Shown here: in pieces, positions 35,905-46,325 of the stretch
Layout of the letters: every line of letters begins with the position of its first letter
Position numbering within the stretch: position 1 is the stretch's first letter
Assembly: GCF_029277985.1 (NCBI RefSeq)
Contig: NZ_CP119546.1
Location: 2,790,001-2,854,000 of the forward strand
From: Providencia stuartii
Lineage (GTDB): Bacteria > Pseudomonadota > Gammaproteobacteria > Enterobacterales > Enterobacteriaceae
Length of the DNA stretch: 64,000 nt
Reading direction: 5' to 3'
Program-made: the position numbers and the translations under genes
The notes under the pieces: model-generated
What the model was told of the DNA's origin: nothing
The model's database searches: none
The model's input: only the letters and a program-made list of their open reading frames with translations

Positions 35905-36828
35905 ATGTTATTACAAGTAATAATGGCCGCACTTGGACCAATCATTCTCGGTTTAGCGGTCGGTTGGCTATCAGGAAAATACGGCTTTATAAAACGTGAA
36001 TATTCCCAAGCATTTGCTGACTTTGTTGTTAAAATTGCACTACCTTTTGCCCTATTCCTTGCCGCAGCACAAGCCCCACCTTCTGTGCTGCTCAATATTG
36101 ACTATCTATTAGCATTAGCTGTTGGCTTGATCGTTTCTTATATAATCGGTTTCTTAGTCGGTAAAGTTTTTTTCCGACATAATAAAAAAGACTCAGCGAT
36201 GCAAGCGCTATCCGTTTCTTTCCCTGATATGGCCTACTGTGGGCCACCGGTGCTTTTAGCAACAGTAGGTTCATCTGGTCTTATTGCGATGGTGCTAGGA
36301 AATTTAATTTATACCATTATTATCATTCCTTTTACCCTGTTGCTGATTAGTGGCAAGCAACAAAACAACGGTATTTTAAAATCAATTGGTAAAGCCGTCG
36401 CACAACCGTTAGTGTTCCTACCTATTCTAGGTGCCTTATTCGCTATTTTTGGCGTTAAGTTACCTGAAATACTGCAAAACTCAGTAAACGAATTAGGTAA
36501 AACAGCGGGAGGGGTCGCATTATTCTTCCTAGGCTTACTACTGTCTGGAATTAAGCTAAAAATTAGCGTCGAGATCGTTTTCAACGTCTTTGTGAAGAAC
36601 TTTGTGCAAGCTGCCTTAATACTGGGAACCGGTATTGCTCTTGGCTTACAAGGCGATATGTTAAAATCTGCCTTTATTATTGGGGTATTGCCGACAGCGA
36701 CAGCCGTTCCAGCATTAGCCATCAGTAATAAGGCTTATACTGAGACTGCGGCAGGAACCGTATTACTCAGTACGCTCGCCGCTTTAATTTCGATTATTGG
36801 CGGTATTGCGATCGTTGAAGCGCTATAA
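35905..36828 (+). CDS. AEC family transporter (auxin efflux carrier/MdcF-like)
   Basis: The 307-residue protein has ten likely membrane segments in two five-helix halves, with the conserved GLAVGWLSGKYGFI at the N-terminus, DMAYCGPPVLLATVG in the first crossover and PTATAVPALAISNKAY in the second. Bacterial members of the family carry dicarboxylates such as malate or malonate. Neighbouring genes do not indicate a substrate. GAGGA precedes the ATG and a terminator follows immediately, so it is a single-gene unit. Confidence 0.88.
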   Translation: MLLQVIMAALGPIILGLAVGWLSGKYGFIKREYSQAFADFVVKIALPFALFLAAAQAPPSVLLNIDYLLALAVGLIVSYIIGFLVGKVFFRHNKKDSAMQALSVSFPDMAYCGPPVLLATVGSSGLIAMVLGNLIYTIIIIPFTLLLISGKQQNNGILKSIGKAVAQPLVFLPILGALFAIFGVKLPEILQNSVNELGKTAGGVALFFLGLLLSGIKLKISVEIVFNVFVKNFVQAALILGTGIALGLQGDMLKSAFIIGVLPTATAVPALAISNKAYTETAAGTVLLSTLAALISIIGGIAIVEAL

Positions 36829-36835
36829 CACACAG

Positions 36836-36860
36836 GCAGGCTACTAATAGCCTGCTTTTC
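36836..36860 (+). terminator. Terminator after AEC transporter gene
   Basis: GCAGGCTA pairs with TAGCCTGC around a four-base loop and is followed by TTTTCTTTT, eight bases past the stop. Confidence 0.88.
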
Positions 36861-36963
36861 TTTTATTTCTCCAGCCGCTTTCCTCACCAACGATTTGCCA
36901 GATAGATCACAAAAAAAGTATTATATGTCTAGATATGATGTTTTACTATTCAGGGAATAAATA

Positions 36964-37947
36964 ATGCAAATTAGCGATGAACTAGCTTATGCAATCGCTT
37001 CCGTTACAGAAGTTGCAGCTTTAGCAGCTCACGATTGGGTGGGTAAACAAGATAAACATGCGGCAGATAAAGCCGCCGTCGAAGCAATGCGTAATCGCCT
37101 TAACGCCATTGATTTTCACGGGCAAGTGGTGATTGGTGAAGGTGAAATTGATGAAGCGCCTATGCTGTATATTGGGGAACAGGTTGGAAACCCTTCTGCA
37201 AAACAGAAGTTAGATATCGCTGTTGACCCTATCGATGGTACGCGCATGGTTGCCTGTAATGAACATAATGCGATTGCGGTACTAGCCGCAGCCCCAACAG
37301 GCGCTCTTTTACAAGCACCAGATATGTACATGGAAAAATTGGTTGTCGGCAAAGAGGCTAAAGGTGCGGTCCATCTTGCCAATCCATTAGAAAAAAACCT
37401 TGAGAATTTGTCATCTGCACTCAATAAACCCATTGCTGATCTATCAATTGCTATTTTAGATAAGCCTCGCCACCAGCATATTATGCAAACACTACGTCAT
37501 TTTGGCGTGAATGTTGTTACCATCCCCGATGGCGATGTTTTAGCTTCACTATTAGCTATATTGCCAGAGCAACCTATCGATATGATGTATGGCACGGGTG
37601 GTGCCCCCGAAGGGATTATTAGTGCTGCTATTGCACGTGCGCTAGGTGGAGACATGCAAGCCCGCTTAGTTACCCGAACTTTAGCGAAAGGCGATAGCCC
37701 AGAAAATAGATTATTAGCCGAACAAGAAGCGTTACGTTGCCAGCAAATGGGTGTCGCTATCGGCGAGATACTGACGTTAGAGACGATGGTCAGTACCGAT
37801 GATGTTATGTTTGCCGCCACCGCCATTACTCCTACCGTATTAATGTCAGGGATCGCTTATAACGCGAATGGCCGTACTTCAAGTACACTATTAATTAATG
37901 GTAATAATCGTTCATTAAAAATAATTAACAACCGTCACTTCAACTAA
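36964..37947 (+). CDS. glpX: Class II fructose-1,6-bisphosphatase (GlpX/YggF type)
   Basis: The enzyme hydrolyses fructose 1,6-bisphosphate to fructose 6-phosphate in gluconeogenesis. The 327-residue product has the metal-binding signature VVIGEGEIDEAPML (about 57-70), DIAVDPIDGTRMVA (Asp pair), APDMYMEKLVVG, the IPDGDV loop and GTGGAPEGIISAA, all key class II residues. Length and C-terminus (ending soon after STLLINGN) are closer to E. coli YggF (321) than GlpX (336), and it is not in a glpFK operon, so it may be the YggF-type paralogue. AGGGA precedes the ATG. Single-gene unit. Confidence 0.92.
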   Translation: MQISDELAYAIASVTEVAALAAHDWVGKQDKHAADKAAVEAMRNRLNAIDFHGQVVIGEGEIDEAPMLYIGEQVGNPSAKQKLDIAVDPIDGTRMVACNEHNAIAVLAAAPTGALLQAPDMYMEKLVVGKEAKGAVHLANPLEKNLENLSSALNKPIADLSIAILDKPRHQHIMQTLRHFGVNVVTIPDGDVLASLLAILPEQPIDMMYGTGGAPEGIISAAIARALGGDMQARLVTRTLAKGDSPENRLLAEQEALRCQQMGVAIGEILTLETMVSTDDVMFAATAITPTVLMSGIAYNANGRTSSTLLINGNNRSLKIINNRHFN

Positions 37948-37958
37948 CGGCCTCCCCT

Positions 37959-37992
37959 AAAACTGGTATTTTGGTTAAGTACCAGTTTCTTC
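37959..37992 (+). terminator. Probable terminator after fructose-bisphosphatase gene
   Basis: AAACTGGTA pairs with TACCAGTTT around an 11-base loop, followed by CTTC. The stem is good, the T-tract short. Confidence 0.6.
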
Positions 37993-38135
37993 ACACGCAT
38001 TTATTGCGTAAAGATAACTATACGATAGACATAATTGGCAATAATTTACGCCTTCACATTTCATCATTAATCTTCTAGTTTTATATAAGGACTCTCTTTA
38101 ATCAATCTATAATGTCATCTAATAATGGAGTATTT

Positions 38136-38624
38136 ATGAAATTGAAACCTTTTATTGCCGCTATCATTGCGCTGTCTAGTGTTGCGGCGTTCACAGTCCA
38201 AGCTAATACAAATTCAACAGCCTCTGTTGGTTTATCAGCTTCTGTCGAAAAGAAACTCAATGCGTATGAAGATATCATGGTAGATAAAGTGTGGGTGACA
38301 ACAGAAGCACTTGATCAAGACAAAAAACGTGTTGACCCTGCCAATGAGCAAGTGGCTAACTTCTTCGGACTTGCGGAATACTACCCAGATGGTACTTTTA
38401 AGATGACCACTTTAGAGGGTAAGCCGAAAATGCAAGGTGACTGGTCATTCAGTGAAGATGGAAAAAGCCGTTCCCTTACCGCCAAAAATGATAAGGGTGA
38501 AGTATTATTTACTCGCGTTGTCGAAAACGTGACGGTGACTCCAGAGGAATACACTTACCGCATCTATCCATCACAAGACGATACCTCAAAATATGTTGAT
38601 ATCGTCCATAAAGTGAAAAAATAA
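38136..38624 (+). CDS. Exported lipocalin-like protein, possibly DUF4488
   Basis: The ATG at 38136 follows GGAG at six bases and begins a signal peptide (KLKPFIAAIIALSSVAAF, cleavage after VQA). The frame is open upstream to 38112. The mature part of about 138 residues contains VDKVWVTTEALDQ, NFFGLAEYYPDGTFKM, GDWSFSEDGKSRSL and a C-terminal strand pattern, as in small beta-barrel proteins. The DUF4488 family name is a tentative recollection. Likely periplasmic; role unknown. A terminator follows. Confidence 0.72.
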   Translation: MKLKPFIAAIIALSSVAAFTVQANTNSTASVGLSASVEKKLNAYEDIMVDKVWVTTEALDQDKKRVDPANEQVANFFGLAEYYPDGTFKMTTLEGKPKMQGDWSFSEDGKSRSLTAKNDKGEVLFTRVVENVTVTPEEYTYRIYPSQDDTSKYVDIVHKVKK

Positions 38625-38639
38625 TTTTTCATAAATAAC

Positions 38640-38664
38640 AAAAGGGCCTGTTTCGGCCCTTTTA
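38640..38664. terminator. Bidirectional terminator between exported protein gene and dtpA
   Basis: AAAAGGGCC pairs with GGCCCTTTT, with T-runs on both strands. It serves both convergent genes. Confidence 0.88.
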
Positions 38665-38690
38665 TTGAATCATCGAGCAATAAAATTCGT

Positions 38691-40160
38691 TTAATCACGC
38701 TCTAATGTCATACGATTTAACATTGGTGCGGTGACGACCATTAAAATCGCAATCACACCTGTAACAACACCTATTTTCAAGAACACATCACTGTACACCG
38801 CCAGAGAATCAACAGAACTCGTGAGTTCCCCTTTTGGCACTGCTGCCATAGAAGCAACATAACCAGCAATAAATGCCGCTGCGGAGTTTGTTAAGAACCA
38901 TGACCCCATGATAAAGCCCATTAAACGTTGTGGAACTAATTGTGCCACCATCGCCAGACCTAAACCAGAAATCATCAATTCACCGATACTTTGGAAGCCG
39001 TAGCAGATGATCAACCAATTGACTGACACAATACCCGCTTCGTTAGCGAATTTTGCACCCAATGGCAACACAAGGAACGCCGCAGAGCAAAGCAGCATAC
39101 CAATAGCAAATTTATGCGGCATCGGTAGATGGTCGCCCATCTTATTATAAATAGCCGCAAGGATCGGACTACCAATCATAATCCACAGTGGGTTTAAAGC
39201 TTGATACTGTGCAGGCTCAACGCTGAAACCTAAAACTTCATGTTCAACGTTATGTAACGCAAAGAAGTTAAGAGATGTTGGCATCTGACTATACAAAACA
39301 AAGAACACAATCGCTTCTAACATCAGGATCAGCGCAACGATCATACGGCGACGTGCTATTCCATCTAACGCGACCGTTTCTTTAATAAAGATAACAATGA
39401 TACCTAATGAAATAATCCCTAGCGCTGCACGAGCAATATCCATGTTGTGCAGTAGCCAAGTTGAAATCGCAATCAGTGCAACAATACCAACGAGCGTGGC
39501 TAAGAGCTTTGAAATGACCATGGGTACAAAGTCAGGCTTAGAGCCATGAGCCGCGACCCATTTTTTGCACATAAAGAAGTTAATCAAGGTGATAACAAGA
39601 CCAACAACACTGAGTGAGAATGCAATATCCCAACCATAATGTTTGGCTAACCACGGTGTTGCTAACATAGAGAAGAAGGAACCAATGTTAACAGACATAT
39701 AGTACATCGTGAATGCACCATCCAAACGTGGATCGTCTTTAGCATAACAGGTTGATAATAATGATGATGGGTTAGCTTTAAACAAGCCGTTACCTACGGC
39801 GATGGTTGCCAAACCGACATATACCATGGAGACATCATGGTCAGAATAGGCCACTAAAGCATAACCGGCGATTAAAACCAGCGTACCAAGCACAATAACA
39901 CGTTTAGTACCTAGGATTTTATCACCTAACCAGCCTCCTATCGCCACAAAGCCATATACTAAAGCAGCAAAAGCAGAAAACAGCGTAATTGACTCTGTTT
40001 CTGACATTCCCAGCACTTGGCTAAGATAAATAGGAAGGATTCCCTGAAGACCGTAATAACCGAAACGCTCCCAGAGTTCGATGGAGAATATAAGATAGAA
40101 CGAGCGAGGTTGCTTAAACGCGTTAAGACTGATTTCCTCTTTGTTGTTAGTTGTGGACAC
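38691..40160 (-). CDS. dtpA: Dipeptide/tripeptide permease A (POT family)
   Basis: DtpA imports di- and tripeptides with protons across the inner membrane. The 489-residue product (E. coli DtpA 500) aligns throughout: [30 protein letters not shown] (the ExxERFxYY motif), [40 protein letters not shown] (POT signature) and [12 protein letters not shown]. Fourteen membrane segments are expected. Translation starts at GTG with AGAGG six bases before it. The C-terminal tail is shorter than in E. coli. The nearby pepT could process imported tripeptides. Confidence 0.95.
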   Translation of the reverse strand: MSTTNNKEEISLNAFKQPRSFYLIFSIELWERFGYYGLQGILPIYLSQVLGMSETESITLFSAFAALVYGFVAIGGWLGDKILGTKRVIVLGTLVLIAGYALVAYSDHDVSMVYVGLATIAVGNGLFKANPSSLLSTCYAKDDPRLDGAFTMYYMSVNIGSFFSMLATPWLAKHYGWDIAFSLSVVGLVITLINFFMCKKWVAAHGSKPDFVPMVISKLLATLVGIVALIAISTWLLHNMDIARAALGIISLGIIVIFIKETVALDGIARRRMIVALILMLEAIVFFVLYSQMPTSLNFFALHNVEHEVLGFSVEPAQYQALNPLWIMIGSPILAAIYNKMGDHLPMPHKFAIGMLLCSAAFLVLPLGAKFANEAGIVSVNWLIICYGFQSIGELMISGLGLAMVAQLVPQRLMGFIMGSWFLTNSAAAFIAGYVASMAAVPKGELTSSVDSLAVYSDVFLKIGVVTGVIAILMVVTAPMLNRMTLERD

Positions 40161-40851
40161 TAGTTACCTCTATGACAACCTGTACGTAAGCAAAAAGCAA
40201 AATGGGGTACTGTCTGTACCCTCAGCATTGTTATTGTCTCAAGAATTAAAGTTGAAAAATCCAAACTTTGCGGGCTAATGACGTCAAAATCCCTGACCTT
40301 AGGCTCCATAGATTTAACCTTCAAAATTAACATCTCTGTGTGTAAAACGATGTTTATGAATCACAAACATAAAATTCAATGAGTTAAAGCAGATTTGATT
40401 ATTTATTCAACATTTATAGGGATAAACACCGCTAGGAATGCGAAAATCAATTAAGCAATATACGCTATTTATGCACCAAAAATAAAGATTTAGCTAGCAC
40501 TAATTACCCTATCAATAGTTTTATATCGTGATTAAGCTCATTTATACAGCCAGTTTCCCCCACCCACAACGAACATTAATTAATCAATTGTATATCATAT
40601 GTTAAGCATATTGTTCTGATTTAAAGCGCATAGCGACAAAATTTATATCTCCTTGGTGCTAATGTGTAAATCAACTACACATTCTTATTTTTACTTCCAT
40701 AAAACAGCCGTTGAATAGCGCTATTCCTCAAAACGTGTCGTTATCTCACACACAATAATTTGATTAAAAATAAATCAACATAGAATATGAATAACAATGC
40801 AGACAACTAAGATGAAAAGGATAACGGGGGTTGTTGAGAGAAAATTTAGAT
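40161..40851. other. Long upstream region of dtpA
   Basis: About 690 AT-rich bases precede dtpA. TGTTT-N9-AAACA at about 40350-40368 is an imperfect dyad that might bind a regulator. No convincing gene was found; the length suggests regulatory DNA. Confidence 0.3.
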
Positions 40852-40978
40852 AAAAAAAAGCCCAGCAAATCGGCTGGGCATAATGCATTCTACTTAAGGA
40901 TCTTCGTTGCTACGAGTGAAACTCTCACTACTTAGATGCATTATTGCATTACTTCATGTAAAGAAATGAATATTGAGG
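40852..40978 (-). ncRNA. Candidate small RNA with orphan terminator
   Basis: Leftward, GCCCAGC pairs with GCTGGGC and is followed by eight T residues, a strong intrinsic terminator (40852-40879) with no leftward gene upstream: the next gene runs the other way. Directly before it, TAATGCAT and ATGCATTA can pair to form a longer hairpin with an inner AGTGAGAGTTTCACT stem. TATATT at about 40985-40990 could be a -10, putting the 5' end near 40978. The U8 tail is typical of Hfq-binding RNAs. I could not match a known sRNA; ends are estimates. Confidence 0.5.
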
Positions 40979-41198
40979 GTAAATATATGAATGTTTACGC
41001 AAGCAAACAGATATACTTACTAATAAGACCTCTTACCCTTAATAAAGGTTCATAATTTTTTCTTATTTCCTTGAAAAAATTCTCTGTTGACATCACCAAG
41101 CACGCTGTTCACGAAAAACGTCCTAGTTATATTCATTATTGCTTAAGTGAAAACAGCAAGTTAACCTACTCGTAGAAAAAACGATAAAAGGGTCTCCC

Positions 41199-42224
41199 GT
41201 GAAAAATTTTTTGTTATCGCTGTTTATTATTTTCAATGCCTTCGCGCTGCACAGTTACGCTGAGCCAGCGCCTCAAGATAAACAAAAACTGTACGAAAAT
41301 GCACAAAATGGGCAGGCCGAGGCACAATTCAACCTTGCTATGCTATATCAATCCGAAAACCAACTTGCCGATGCGGCTAAATGGTATCGTTTATCCGCAG
41401 AGCAAGGATTTACAAAGGCACAAATTAATCTCGCCCTTATGTATCAACAAGGTAAAGGGGTAGATAAGAATGAAGAGCAAATGCTGTTATGGATGAAAAA
41501 AGCCGCCATCGCTGGTGATCCTCTCGGTCAGTTAAATATGGCCGAATATTCTTTAACGGGGATACATAATTTACTGCCACAAAACAAACAGCACGCTGAA
41601 GAGTGGTTAGTTAAAGCCGCAGCACAACATTTCCAACCGGCTGAATTGATGCTGGCTTATTGGTATGAAAAAGGTATTGCAGTCACTGAAGATCCGCAAA
41701 AGGCCCAGCAAATCTATCTATCGTTGGCGAAACAAGATCAACCTCAAGCACTTTATCTATTAGGTTATCAGGCCGCGACTGGCATGTATGATAAAGTGAA
41801 CTATCAACAAGCTTATCACTATTTTTCACGTTCAGCGCAGCTTGGTTTCTCTCCTGCACAAAATAGTTTAGGTATGCTGTATCTGCATGGACAAGGCGTC
41901 AAACAGGACATTAAATCTGCTATAAAATGGTTAACTTTGGCTTCTGAACAAGGTGAAATTTCGGCGCAATTTAACCTCGCTTTGATTTATGCTCGAGGCG
42001 ATGGTGTAACTGCTGATCAAGCAAAAGCTTGCCACTGGTTTATTCGTGCGGCACAACATGGCAGTGCTGACGCGCAGTATGCCACTGGTGCCTGTTACCA
42101 ATATGGCATGGGCGTCAATCAGGATGATAAAAAAGCACTGTATTGGTACAAACTCGCCGCCGCACACGGCAATGAAAGAGCAGAGAAAAAAGTGTTGATA
42201 CTTGAAAATAATTTAAAAAAATAG
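41199..42224 (+). CDS. Exported Sel1-repeat (TPR-like) protein
   Basis: The 341-residue product starts at GTG with a signal peptide (KNFLLSLFIIFNAFALHS, cleavage after YA). Seven or eight Sel1-like repeats follow, with the pattern AQFNLALMYQQGKGV, AxxWYRLSAEQGF, CHWFIRAAQHGSADAQY and LYWYKLAAAHGNE. Such solenoids mediate protein contacts in the periplasm. Function unknown. It sits alone, convergent with dpiA. Confidence 0.88.
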   Translation: MKNFLLSLFIIFNAFALHSYAEPAPQDKQKLYENAQNGQAEAQFNLAMLYQSENQLADAAKWYRLSAEQGFTKAQINLALMYQQGKGVDKNEEQMLLWMKKAAIAGDPLGQLNMAEYSLTGIHNLLPQNKQHAEEWLVKAAAQHFQPAELMLAYWYEKGIAVTEDPQKAQQIYLSLAKQDQPQALYLLGYQAATGMYDKVNYQQAYHYFSRSAQLGFSPAQNSLGMLYLHGQGVKQDIKSAIKWLTLASEQGEISAQFNLALIYARGDGVTADQAKACHWFIRAAQHGSADAQYATGACYQYGMGVNQDDKKALYWYKLAAAHGNERAEKKVLILENNLKK

Positions 42225-42232
42225 TGTTAGTT

Positions 42233-42260
42233 GTCTGCATAAAAATCACGTTATGCAGAC
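42233..42260. terminator. Stem-loop between convergent Sel1 gene and dpiA
   Basis: GTCTGCAT pairs with ATGCAGAC around a 12-base loop in the 49 bp between the two stops. No strong T-run, so termination is a moderate inference. Confidence 0.45.
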
Positions 42261-42273
42261 GCTAATGATAAGC

Positions 42274-42957
42274 TTATTTTTGAACCGCGCGATAGATACG
42301 CTGAGGACGCCCTACCTTACCATACTCAATTTCTGCCTCTATTTTGTGTTGTGCCAAGCAGTACTCTAGATAACGACGCGCTGTAGTACGGCTGAGCTTG
42401 ATAGTTTCCGCAATTGTTTCCGCAGTATGCTCCGCTTCTGGTTGCGTAAATAGTGACAAGACTTTTTCTAACGTTAACCCATCGATACCCGTTGGCAGTT
42501 CCTCTTTCGCTTCACCGCGTGCATATGTGTTAAACATATCATCAATTTGGCTCTGATTCGTTTTACGGCTCGCCTGCAAGACCGATTTACGTTGAATATA
42601 GCGATCCAGTGTCTGACCTAATCGCTCATAAGCAATAGGTTTCACCAAATAATCAAAAACCCCTAAACGAATCGCTTCAGAGACGGTTTCCATATCACTC
42701 GCCGCCGTTGTAAAAACAATATCTGCACTATTTCTTTCTTGGATTAATTCATGAACCAAATCTATCCCCTTTCCATCAGGTAGATAGTTATCCAGTAAGA
42801 TCAGGTCAGGCTTCATATATTCGATCATTTTTTTGGCCTGTGCCAAGTCCCCTGCCACCCAAACTTTATCGCAAGCAGGATAGGATTTAATGTATTCGCC
42901 ATGCATCTCAGCGAGCAGCAGTTCATCTTCCACAATGAGGATTTTTATCTTCATCAT
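42274..42957 (-). CDS. dpiA: Response regulator DpiA (CitB family)
   Basis: DpiA/CitB activates citrate fermentation genes on phosphorylation by DpiB. The 227-residue product (E. coli 226) has a full receiver: acidic E10-D11, phosphoacceptor D56 in LILLDNYLP and K106 in YLVKPIA. A C-terminal helix-turn-helix reads AETIKLSRTTARRYLEYCL, and the end GKVGRPQRIYR is typical. It begins right after the kinase stop and is cotranscribed. The likely target is the intergenic region before citC. Confidence 0.93.
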   Translation of the reverse strand: MMKIKILIVEDELLLAEMHGEYIKSYPACDKVWVAGDLAQAKKMIEYMKPDLILLDNYLPDGKGIDLVHELIQERNSADIVFTTAASDMETVSEAIRLGVFDYLVKPIAYERLGQTLDRYIQRKSVLQASRKTNQSQIDDMFNTYARGEAKEELPTGIDGLTLEKVLSLFTQPEAEHTAETIAETIKLSRTTARRYLEYCLAQHKIEAEIEYGKVGRPQRIYRAVQK

Positions 42958-42958
42958 T

Positions 42959-44587
42959 TTATATCTTCACTTTTGGAATAAAAATTGAGAATAGAGTACC
43001 ATTTGGTTGATTATCTTCAATAATAATCACACCATTACATCTTTTGACATACGAAGCCACCAGATACAAGCCGATCCCATGCCCATCGACAGACTCCGTT
43101 TTTGTCGTTATGCCCCTTTCATACCATTTATCTTTTATTTCTGAAGGGAAACCACAGCCTTCATCAGCCACTTCAATAACAAACTCATTACCTTCATCTG
43201 AGAGATATAATTCAATCTGCTTGTTTCCTTCCTGACTTTTTAGGCTTGCTTCAAATGCATTATCTAAAAGATTACCTAAAATTGCACAGAATTCAGTACT
43301 GCTTAATAACGGTGGGAGTGAACTCAATTGGCAACCCGGCGTGAACACCAACTGCAACCCGAGTTCTCTGGCTCGGTGATATTTTCCAAACAGTAGACCT
43401 GCGACCTGTTTATCCGCAAATTGTTGACGTAGCGCATCAATGAGATGCTGTTGTGACTCTGATTCCCCCTTTATCATTGCCAATGCTTGGTCATACTCCT
43501 TCATTTGCAATAAACCACTTAGTGTCGACATCCAATTAAGGTGCTCATGACGTAATGAGCGAAGATTCTCAACGTATTGACGCACTTGTGTCAATTGTGA
43601 GTTGAGGGATTCAATATCATTTTGGCTACGAAAGCTAATCACCGCACCAATGAGATGATTTTCATCTAATAAAGCAATGCGGTTAGCGATAACATTCAAA
43701 CCATTAAATGAACAAATAACATCATGCTGCGTTGTTGCGATATCATTAATAAAGAAAGTCTCTGGGGTAATCAACTCACTCACTGAACGCCCAACTAAAT
43801 GGTTCAAGGGTTCACTTAACGAAAGCATTTTACGTGCATTATGATTGATATTAATGATCTTCCCTGCGCAATCAACAGCAATCACCCCTTCAAAAACCGC
43901 TTCAAATATTCCTTTTTGTACGACAACCATTTGTGTAATTTGCTCAGGTTCCATCCCCAACATTTGCCGCTGAATCAAGCGAGTAAAGGCCCATGATAGG
44001 AATAACAATATCACTAACACCCCAAAAAACATGGCTCCCGTCTGAACCAATAATTCACTTCTGGACGTCTCTATTTTATTAGTGAGATAACCAATAGAGA
44101 CAACACCAATCACTTGATTGTTTTCATCAAATATCGGGGTTTTCGCGCGAACGGCATTGCCTATAGAACCTTCCCCACCGATAAAATAGCTTTCCCCCCG
44201 CTCTAATGCACCGGGTTTGTTCCACTGCATCTTGAAGCCAACTTTTTCTTCATTGGGGTGATATAAGCGTAGCGAATTTTCATCCCCGATGACCACATAA
44301 TCATAGTCAGAATCTTGATTAAGTTTATCCGCAATTATCTTTAATTTTGGGATATCGCGTGTCTTAACAGACTGAATAATACTTTCCATGGAGGCGATCA
44401 ACTTCGCTTGGCTCATTGCAAGTGAGCGAATATTCGCCATTAAACGATTTTCAGCGGTTTCGGTAAAGTACTTACCCAAACTAAACGTCAACACAACGGA
44501 AACGAGTAATAAAAGAAAGAAAACTCGCACAGAAAAGGATATCGAGTGGCTTTTTCTAAATGGAGACCGCGGGTACTCTTTTTTCAT
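42959..44587 (-). CDS. dpiB: Citrate-sensing histidine kinase DpiB (CitA family)
   Basis: This 542-residue inner-membrane kinase (E. coli DpiB 552) has membrane helices at about 20-38 and 183-200 flanking a periplasmic PAS sensor, with R107-LYH110 in the citrate-binding RxxH position and SIGNAVRAKTPIF. A cytoplasmic PAS follows (about 225-320), then H347 in LRHEHLNWMSTLSGLLQ, N-box NLLDNAFEA (439-447) and G boxes DEGCGF and GHGIGL. It phosphorylates DpiA in response to external citrate. AGGA precedes the ATG. Divergent from citC. Confidence 0.94.
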   Translation of the reverse strand: MKKEYPRSPFRKSHSISFSVRVFFLLLLVSVVLTFSLGKYFTETAENRLMANIRSLAMSQAKLIASMESIIQSVKTRDIPKLKIIADKLNQDSDYDYVVIGDENSLRLYHPNEEKVGFKMQWNKPGALERGESYFIGGEGSIGNAVRAKTPIFDENNQVIGVVSIGYLTNKIETSRSELLVQTGAMFFGVLVILLFLSWAFTRLIQRQMLGMEPEQITQMVVVQKGIFEAVFEGVIAVDCAGKIININHNARKMLSLSEPLNHLVGRSVSELITPETFFINDIATTQHDVICSFNGLNVIANRIALLDENHLIGAVISFRSQNDIESLNSQLTQVRQYVENLRSLRHEHLNWMSTLSGLLQMKEYDQALAMIKGESESQQHLIDALRQQFADKQVAGLLFGKYHRARELGLQLVFTPGCQLSSLPPLLSSTEFCAILGNLLDNAFEASLKSQEGNKQIELYLSDEGNEFVIEVADEGCGFPSEIKDKWYERGITTKTESVDGHGIGLYLVASYVKRCNGVIIIEDNQPNGTLFSIFIPKVKI

Positions 44588-44955
44588 GGATATCCTATTA
44601 CCTACTGAAAAGTAAAAATATTGTTACACGAAAAAACACCGATTAGCGCATTATGAAGCTAACTGAGCTCACGAATAAGAGACATATTAATAATTAAATA
44701 CATTAAAACCAAGCAATAAACAACATATCCCATAATTAAACACATTAAAACCATAAAACAAATACAAACTCCTTTTAGAAACATGAAATAGGTCAAATAT
44801 AATAATGAGATAATCTTTAATATTAATATCGAACAGGGTAATTAAATAAAAAGCTAATGAGTTATTTATTAAATTAATATCCGAACTTTTATTTAATTAA
44901 CTTTAACATTAGTAACAACTTAAAAACATCTCTATATGAGATGCAGGATACTAAT
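44588..44955. promoter_or_regulatory. Divergent dpiB/citC regulatory region
   Basis: These 368 bases separate dpiB and citC and are over 70 percent A+T. By analogy with E. coli and Klebsiella, DpiA/CitB and a catabolite regulator should bind here. I see repeated TAATTAAAT-type tracts (near 44836 and 44885) but no site certain enough to name. Confidence 0.5.
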
Positions 44956-46032
44956 ATGTTCGAAAACATAACGTTTAACCAAGTAAAACGTCATGAGAAC
45001 AGGAAACTAGCTGAAATAGCTCAGTTTTTAAAAGAAAACGATTTAGATATAGATTCCAGCATTGACGTTTTTATTACGATTACGCGTAATGATCAATTAA
45101 TTGCGTGTGGCGGCCTCGCTAAAAATGTTATTAAATGTGTTGCAATTAGTGATCATGTTCGTGGTGAAGGTTTAGCGTTAAAGCTAGCAACCGAATTGGT
45201 TAACCTTGCCTATGAAAATAATACGACTCACTTATTTATTTATACTAAAACACAAAATGAAAGTTTATTTCAACAGTGTGGATTCCATACCCTAGCCACC
45301 GTGCCGAATATTATGGTGTTAATGGAGAACAGCTGCTGTTATCTAAAACGCTATATTAAAAGTTTAAAAGCCCAGTATAAAGAAGGCAAAAAAATTGGCG
45401 CGATTGTGATGAATGCCAATCCATTCACTTTAGGGCACCGCTATTTAATTGAAAAAGCAGCCAAATCCTGTGATTGGCTTCATCTTTTTGTTGTCAAAGA
45501 AGATACCTCACGCTTCCCTTACAGCGTCAGATTACAGTTAATTGAAGCAGGCACTCAAGGAATAGAGAACCTTACCATTCATAGAGGCTCTGAATACATT
45601 ATTTCTCGAGCAACTTTCCCGTGTTATTTCATTAAAGATAAAGCGGTTGTTGATAATTGTTATACCGAAATCGATATTAAAATTTTTCGACAATATATTG
45701 CCCCCGCGCTTGGTATTACTCACCGTTTTGTTGGAACAGAGCCTTTTTGCAAAGTCACTCATCAATATAACGAAGACATGCGCTTTTGGCTCGAAACTCG
45801 CACGCTCAACTCCCCACCTATTGAGCTGGTTGAATCTCCGCGAATGGTCTACGACGGCACGGCAGTTTCCGCCTCACAAGTACGTAGGCTACTTGCTAAA
45901 AAAGATCTGGCGGCGATCAAGCCGATTGTGCCTGAGGCAACCTATCACTATTTAGAGAATATGTTAGCTTCCCGCTCACCATCTGCCTCTCACCGCATCG
46001 AAAATTCTGAATTAGTCACAGGTGAACTATGA
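44956..46032 (+). CDS. citC: [Citrate (pro-3S)-lyase] ligase
   Basis: CitC acetylates the prosthetic group of citrate lyase with acetate and ATP, turning the enzyme on. The ATG at 44956 begins [20 protein letters not shown], matching E. coli CitC, with AGGA eight bases before; an ATG at 44941 adds unneeded residues. Length is 358 (E. coli 352). An N-terminal acetyltransferase-like half ([15 protein letters not shown]) is followed by the nucleotidyltransferase HxGH-like motif [15 protein letters not shown] and [14 protein letters not shown] ending ([14 protein letters not shown]). The stop overlaps citD. Confidence 0.96.
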   Translation: MFENITFNQVKRHENRKLAEIAQFLKENDLDIDSSIDVFITITRNDQLIACGGLAKNVIKCVAISDHVRGEGLALKLATELVNLAYENNTTHLFIYTKTQNESLFQQCGFHTLATVPNIMVLMENSCCYLKRYIKSLKAQYKEGKKIGAIVMNANPFTLGHRYLIEKAAKSCDWLHLFVVKEDTSRFPYSVRLQLIEAGTQGIENLTIHRGSEYIISRATFPCYFIKDKAVVDNCYTEIDIKIFRQYIAPALGITHRFVGTEPFCKVTHQYNEDMRFWLETRTLNSPPIELVESPRMVYDGTAVSASQVRRLLAKKDLAAIKPIVPEATYHYLENMLASRSPSASHRIENSELVTGEL

Positions 46033-46325
46033 AAATACTCCACGCAGCCGTTGCTGGCACGCTTGAATCAAGTGATGTCATGGTACGAATAGAACCCTTA
46101 GAAGACACCCAAGAAGTCTCGATACAAATCAGCAGTAGTGTTGAAAAACAGTTTGGCGATGCAATTGAACACGTAGTGCTTGAGCTAGTTAAACAACACG
46201 ACATCCAAGGGGCTCAAATTATTGTTGACGATAAAGGCGCTCTGGAATGTGTTCTTAGAGCACGCTTAGAAGCTTTATTTGCCAGAGCTGCTGACATAAC
46301 TGCCTTACCTTGGGAGGAGCAATAA
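46029..46325 (+). CDS. citD: Citrate lyase acyl carrier protein (gamma subunit)
   Basis: At 98 residues it matches E. coli CitD. The prosthetic-group serine lies in [14 protein letters not shown] (Ser14, the usual SSD context). It carries the triphosphoribosyl-dephospho-CoA arm loaded by CitX and acetylated by CitC. It overlaps citC by ATGA and citE by one base. Confidence 0.96.
   Translation: MKILHAAVAGTLESSDVMVRIEPLEDTQEVSIQISSSVEKQFGDAIEHVVLELVKQHDIQGAQIIVDDKGALECVLRARLEALFARAADITALPWEEQ

Noticed and set aside
36309..36722. A 137-codon antisense frame in the AEC transporter gene
   Set aside because: Opposite-strand shadow of a well-supported membrane protein gene, without ribosome site or family match.
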